Shown piece by piece: positions 61,286-64,000 of a stretch of DNA of 64,000 nt. Positions within the stretch are counted from its first letter, which is position 1. Each line of letters starts with the position of its first letter. This stretch comes from CAVQHY01 sp963712465 (GTDB lineage: Bacteria > Actinomycetota > Thermoleophilia > Gaiellales > Gaiellaceae): assembly GCA_963712465.1 (NCBI GenBank), contig CAVQHY010000006.1:744001-808000 (forward strand). Direction: 5' to 3'. A program made the translations under genes and the position numbers. The notes beneath the pieces were generated by a model, which was not told where the DNA came from, did not search any database, and saw only the letters and a program-made list of their open reading frames with translations.

Positions 61286-62722
61286 GTGGGCCTGCTCGGC
61301 GACTGGACGCACGGAGGCGGCCCGCTCTACCTCCGGCTCGCCCAAGCGCTCAGGGCCGTCGTCCGCAGTGGGGAGCTGCCTGCCGGCGCCCGGCTGCCGG
61401 CCGAGCGCGAGCTGGCTCCAGGGCTCGCCGTCAGCCGTACGACCGTGGTCGCCGCCTACAACCTCCTTCGCTCCGAGTCGCTGCTCGCGAGTCGCGTCGG
61501 CGGCGGTACCTGGGTCGCGACCGACGCCGCGCCCGAGCGCCGTCCCGCTCCGGTGGTCAGGCTTCGACGCAACCCGCTCTTCCGCAGCCTCGTCGACGGG
61601 ACACGGGCCGAGATCGACCTCGCCGCCGGCGGCTACGCCGGCCTCCGCGGGCTGCTGAGCTCGGCGGCCGAGGGCCTCGCCGACGACCTCTCCGCGGTCG
61701 CCCGCACCGACGGCTACCTGCCCGCCGGCCTGCCGGCGCTACGACTGGCGATCGCTTCGGAGTTCGACCGGCGAGGCCTCCCCACGGAGCCGGAGCAGGT
61801 GCTCGTGACGGGCGGCGTCCAGCAGGCGATCTCGCTCCTCGCCGCTGCGTACGTCGAGCGAGGCGACCGGGTCGCGATCGAGGACCCGACGTTCGTCGGT
61901 GCGCTGGACGCGTTTGCGAACGCAGGCGCGGCGCTCGCCGCGATTCCGCTTGACGACGACGGAGCGCGCCCGGACGCTCTTATCGACATCGCCCGGCGGT
62001 CGCCGCCGCGGCTCGCGTTCGTGGTGCCGACGCACCAGAACCCGACCGGCGGTGTGATGTCCCCGCGGCGCCGTCGCGAGCTGCTCGAGCTCGCGGCCGA
62101 CCGGGAGTTCGCGATCGTGGAGGACGAGACGCTCGCCGATCTCTCGGCCTCGGGCGTCGACGCGCCGCTTCCGCTCGCGGGCGCAGCTGTGACACCCGCC
62201 ACGGTCTTCACGCTCGGCTCGCTGTCGAAGCTCGTCTGGGGCGGCCTGCGGATCGGCTGGATCCGCGGGCCCGAGCGGGAGATCGCGCAGCTCGCCGGGC
62301 TCAAGGCGGTCAGCGACGTCGGCAGCCCACTCCCTTCCCAGCTGATGGCCGTCCGGTTGCTCGATCGGCTCGACGACGCGCGGGCGCTTCGTCGAGCCGA
62401 GATCGGGGCCGCGCTGGACATCGTCGACGAACGGCTGTCCGAGCTTCTTCCGACCTGGTCGTGGCACCGTCCCAAGGGTGGCTTCGCGGTGTGGGTGCGG
62501 CTTCCTGTCGGGGACGCGGGCGCGTTTGCGCAGGTCGCCGCCCGCCACGGCGTGTCCGTTCTCCCCGGCTGGGTCACGTCTCCGAGCATGAGCTTCGCCG
62601 ACCACATCCGGCTGCACGTCGTCCATCCCGCGGGGCTTCTCGACGAGGGAATCGGCCGGCTGGCGAACGCCTGGAAGGTGTTCTCGGAGACGGCGAGATC
62701 GCCGCTCGGAGTCGTGGTGTAA
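61286..62722 (+). CDS. MocR-family regulator (GntR winged helix fused to aminotransferase domain)
   Basis: A 478-residue regulator. The winged helix covers residues 12-80 (LYLRLAQALRAVVRSGELPA, LPAERELAPGLAVSRTTVVA), followed by a linker and a class I aminotransferase-like domain with PLP motifs: VLVTGGVQQAISLLAAAYVE, FVVPTHQNPTGGVMSPRRRR, FAIVEDETLADLSASG, and TVFTLGSLSKLVWGGLRIGW with the Schiff-base Lys. I chose the GTG at 61286, which yields the usual VGLLGDWTHGGGPLY start; an upstream TTG at 61223 would sit inside the operator repeats. It probably controls azlCD in response to an amino acid or PLP. Confidence 0.9.
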   Translation: MGLLGDWTHGGGPLYLRLAQALRAVVRSGELPAGARLPAERELAPGLAVSRTTVVAAYNLLRSESLLASRVGGGTWVATDAAPERRPAPVVRLRRNPLFRSLVDGTRAEIDLAAGGYAGLRGLLSSAAEGLADDLSAVARTDGYLPAGLPALRLAIASEFDRRGLPTEPEQVLVTGGVQQAISLLAAAYVERGDRVAIEDPTFVGALDAFANAGAALAAIPLDDDGARPDALIDIARRSPPRLAFVVPTHQNPTGGVMSPRRRRELLELAADREFAIVEDETLADLSASGVDAPLPLAGAAVTPATVFTLGSLSKLVWGGLRIGWIRGPEREIAQLAGLKAVSDVGSPLPSQLMAVRLLDRLDDARALRRAEIGAALDIVDERLSELLPTWSWHRPKGGFAVWVRLPVGDAGAFAQVAARHGVSVLPGWVTSPSMSFADHIRLHVVHPAGLLDEGIGRLANAWKVFSETARSPLGVVV

Positions 62723-62765
62723 GCCGCGGGAATAGCCGGCAAAGGTTGGACGTTTTCCTGGACAA

Positions 62766-63029
62766 ATGCGTACTCTCACCGATATCCGCAGGGAGCTCGA
62801 CGACGTCATCGAGCGTAGAGCCGAGCTCTGGGAAGACCTCTCCGAGCAGCACGATTCCGCCAAGGTCGCCGAGGCAGCCAGGCTGTCCGAGCGCATCGAG
62901 GACCTCTGGGCAGAGTCCCGTGGCGCCCGCGCCCGGCTCCGGTTCGGCGCACCCGATCTGATCATCGCCCGGGCCCGCGCCGAGGACCGGCTCGAGCGCG
63001 AGGCGAAGCGCCTTCGGAGAGCCGCCTAG
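62766..63029 (+). CDS. Small coiled-coil protein, 87 residues
   Basis: A highly charged, fully helical protein: LTDIRRELDDVIERRAELWE, LSEQHDSAKVAEAARLSERI and ARARAEDRLEREAKRLRRAA. No signal peptide or membrane segment. I do not recognise a family. It lies 43 nt after the MocR gene on the same strand, with no strong ribosome-binding site. Confidence 0.6.
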   Translation: MRTLTDIRRELDDVIERRAELWEDLSEQHDSAKVAEAARLSERIEDLWAESRGARARLRFGAPDLIIARARAEDRLEREAKRLRRAA

Positions 63030-63048
63030 CGCACCTAGACTCACGGGC

Positions 63049-63120
63049 GTGGGTCGTGCTGCCCCCGCCGTCCAGGTAGTCGCGATCGGGCCGCCCGCAG
63101 TGGGCGGCCCGCCCTCGTGA
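63049..63120 (+). CDS. Possible 23-residue upstream ORF coupled to the GT4 gene
   Basis: A GTG at 63049 lies 7 nt after TAGACT (63036-63041), as at leaderless genes of this window. The frame encodes MGRAAPAVQVVAIGPPAVGG and three more residues, and its TGA overlaps the GTG of the glycosyltransferase (GTGA). No homology is claimed. Confidence 0.3.
   Translation: MGRAAPAVQVVAIGPPAVGGPPS
63088..63110 (+). promoter_or_regulatory. Perfect 9-bp hairpin before the GT4 gene
   Basis: GGGCCGCCC (63088-63096) and GGGCGGCCC (63102-63110) pair fully around GCAGT. The hairpin lies 58 nt after the coiled-coil gene and only 6 nt before the GT4 GTG, inside the small upstream ORF. It could terminate the upstream transcript or hide the GT4 start. 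Confidence 0.45.
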
Positions 63121-64000
63121 GGATCCTCCTCGTCTCGCAGATGTACCCGGGCCCGGCGAGCCCGGACCTCGGTGTGTTCGTGAAGCAGCTCGAGGACGCG
63201 CTCGTGCAGGAGGGGCACGAGCTCACGCGCGCGGTGATCGACCACCGGGGCGGCTCGAGGGTCAAGTACGCGCGACTCGTGCGAGACGCCGTCGTCGAGG
63301 CGCGCCGGTTCCGGCCCGACGTCGTCTACGCGCACGTCCTCTTCCCGGCCGGAGCGGCAGGCGCGGCGGCGGCGCAGGCGACCGGGGCCCGGCTGGTCGT
63401 GACGGCACACGGCCGGGACGTTCGCAACATCGACGCGATCCCGGGCGTGCGAGCGGCGACGCAGCTGGTCGCCCGACGCGCCGAGCGGGTGATCGCGGTC
63501 TCCGGCTACCTGCGCCTCGAGCTCGTGACGAAGCTCCCCGAGCTCGCCGGCCGCGTCGACGTGATCGACTGCGGTGTCGACCTCGAACGGTTCCACAACC
63601 GTGACGGCGCCGAGCTTCGCGCCGAGCTCGGCTGGGACGGGGAGCCGCCGTTCTACCTCTGCATCGGCACTCTCGACGAGCGCAAGAACGCCCGTCGCCT
63701 CGCCGAGGCCTTCGCCCGGCTCGATCGCGGGAGCCTGGCCTTCGTCGGCGACGGACCGCTGCGCCCGTGGGTCGCCGGCCGCCCGCGGGTGCGGCTTGCC
63801 GGGCGCGTTCCGTTCGACGAGGTACCGCGCTGGATCGGCGCCTGCGACATCCTCTGCCAGCCGAGTCTCGTCGAGCCGTTCGGTCAGGCGATCCTCGAAG
63901 GGCTGGCGAGCGAGCGGCCGGTCGTGGTGACCCGAATCGGCGGTCCCCCCGAGTTCGTTCCGCCCGAGGCGGGGATTCTCGTCGACCCGGCGAGCGTCGC
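63117..64000 (+). CDS. GT4-family glycosyltransferase (3' end outside the window)
   Basis: The first 294 codons of a GT-B glycosyltransferase. VRILLVSQMYPGPASPDLGV and FVKQLEDALVQEGHELT are the N-terminal acceptor-domain start; PDVVYAHVLFPAGAAGAAAA and LVVTAHGRDVRNIDAIPGV are the middle region; FYLCIGTLDERKNARRLAEA opens the donor domain; PSLVEPFGQAILEGLASERP is the E-x7-E motif. The GTG at 63117 is the natural start and overlaps the stop of a small upstream ORF. It is not part of the locus at 5313-24821. Confidence 0.88.
   Translation, partial: MRILLVSQMYPGPASPDLGVFVKQLEDALVQEGHELTRAVIDHRGGSRVKYARLVRDAVVEARRFRPDVVYAHVLFPAGAAGAAAAQATGARLVVTAHGRDVRNIDAIPGVRAATQLVARRAERVIAVSGYLRLELVTKLPELAGRVDVIDCGVDLERFHNRDGAELRAELGWDGEPPFYLCIGTLDERKNARRLAEAFARLDRGSLAFVGDGPLRPWVAGRPRVRLAGRVPFDEVPRWIGACDILCQPSLVEPFGQAILEGLASERPVVVTRIGGPPEFVPPEAGILVDPASV

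Overview
The window is high-GC, densely coded bacterial DNA with many GTG and TTG starts. CarD, DisA, a SigH-like sigma factor, ClpC, AzlCD and a MocR regulator together point to a deep-branching actinobacterium. Class Thermoleophilia (Gaiellales or Solirubrobacterales relatives) is my best guess; this is inferred from gene content, not from a search.

The backbone is housekeeping and follows the order I remember from the Bacillus subtilis yacF(dusB)-lysS-clpC-radA-disA-ispD-ispF-gltX-cysS-rlmB-yacP-sigH region. Here it reads: partial dus (1-182), greA (307-783), lysS (3082-4458), clpC (26832-29363), radA (42146-43496), disA (43471-44556), carD (44702-45196), ispD (46097-46798), ispF (47843-48328), gltX (55769-56830), cysS (56817-58109), rlmB (58106-58855), yacP-like NYN gene (58848-59289), sigH-like gene (59403-60065) and tRNA-Thr (60105-60177). 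Accessory blocks sit between these genes.

Block A (5313-24821) is an exopolysaccharide or surface-glycan locus. It holds an initiating polyprenyl-phosphate glycosylphosphotransferase, three GT4 glycosyltransferases, a Wzx-type flippase, two polysaccharide deacetylases, a FemAB-like acyltransferase, a beta-helix protein, a frameshifted ATP-grasp ligase, a secreted lysyl-oxidase-family protein with its copper and cofactor residues, a Wzz/BY-kinase fusion with a degenerate P-loop, and an O-antigen ligase/polymerase carrying a C-terminal winged helix. Genes lie on both strands, with unusually many overlapping 3' ends. AlkA-like and formyltransferase genes follow before clpC.

Block B (29394-42059) holds a frameshifted beta-propeller gene, a truncated MFS gene and an M24 peptidase. 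It continues with a glutamine-synthetase-like, amidohydrolase and class III aminotransferase set suited to amine or gamma-glutamyl-amine breakdown, then a complete Liv-type ABC importer and an alpha/beta hydrolase.

Block C (48362-55752) holds fabF, remnants of a histidine kinase and a cupredoxin, mutY, an unknown membrane protein, an EamA exporter, small secreted proteins, a GT2 membrane glycosyltransferase and a LapA-domain protein. After the tRNA come azlDC with a divergent MocR regulator, a small coiled-coil protein and the start of another GT4 gene.

Regulatory structure is visible. Several start codons lie 6-10 nt after a TAnnnT box with no ribosome-binding site, as expected for leaderless mRNAs. 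Four phased GAC(G/A)TCA repeats precede a ribbon-helix-helix gene. A large nested palindrome precedes ispF. At least six genes, including radA, carry single-base frameshifts; because radA is a housekeeping gene, sequence or assembly error is a serious explanation.
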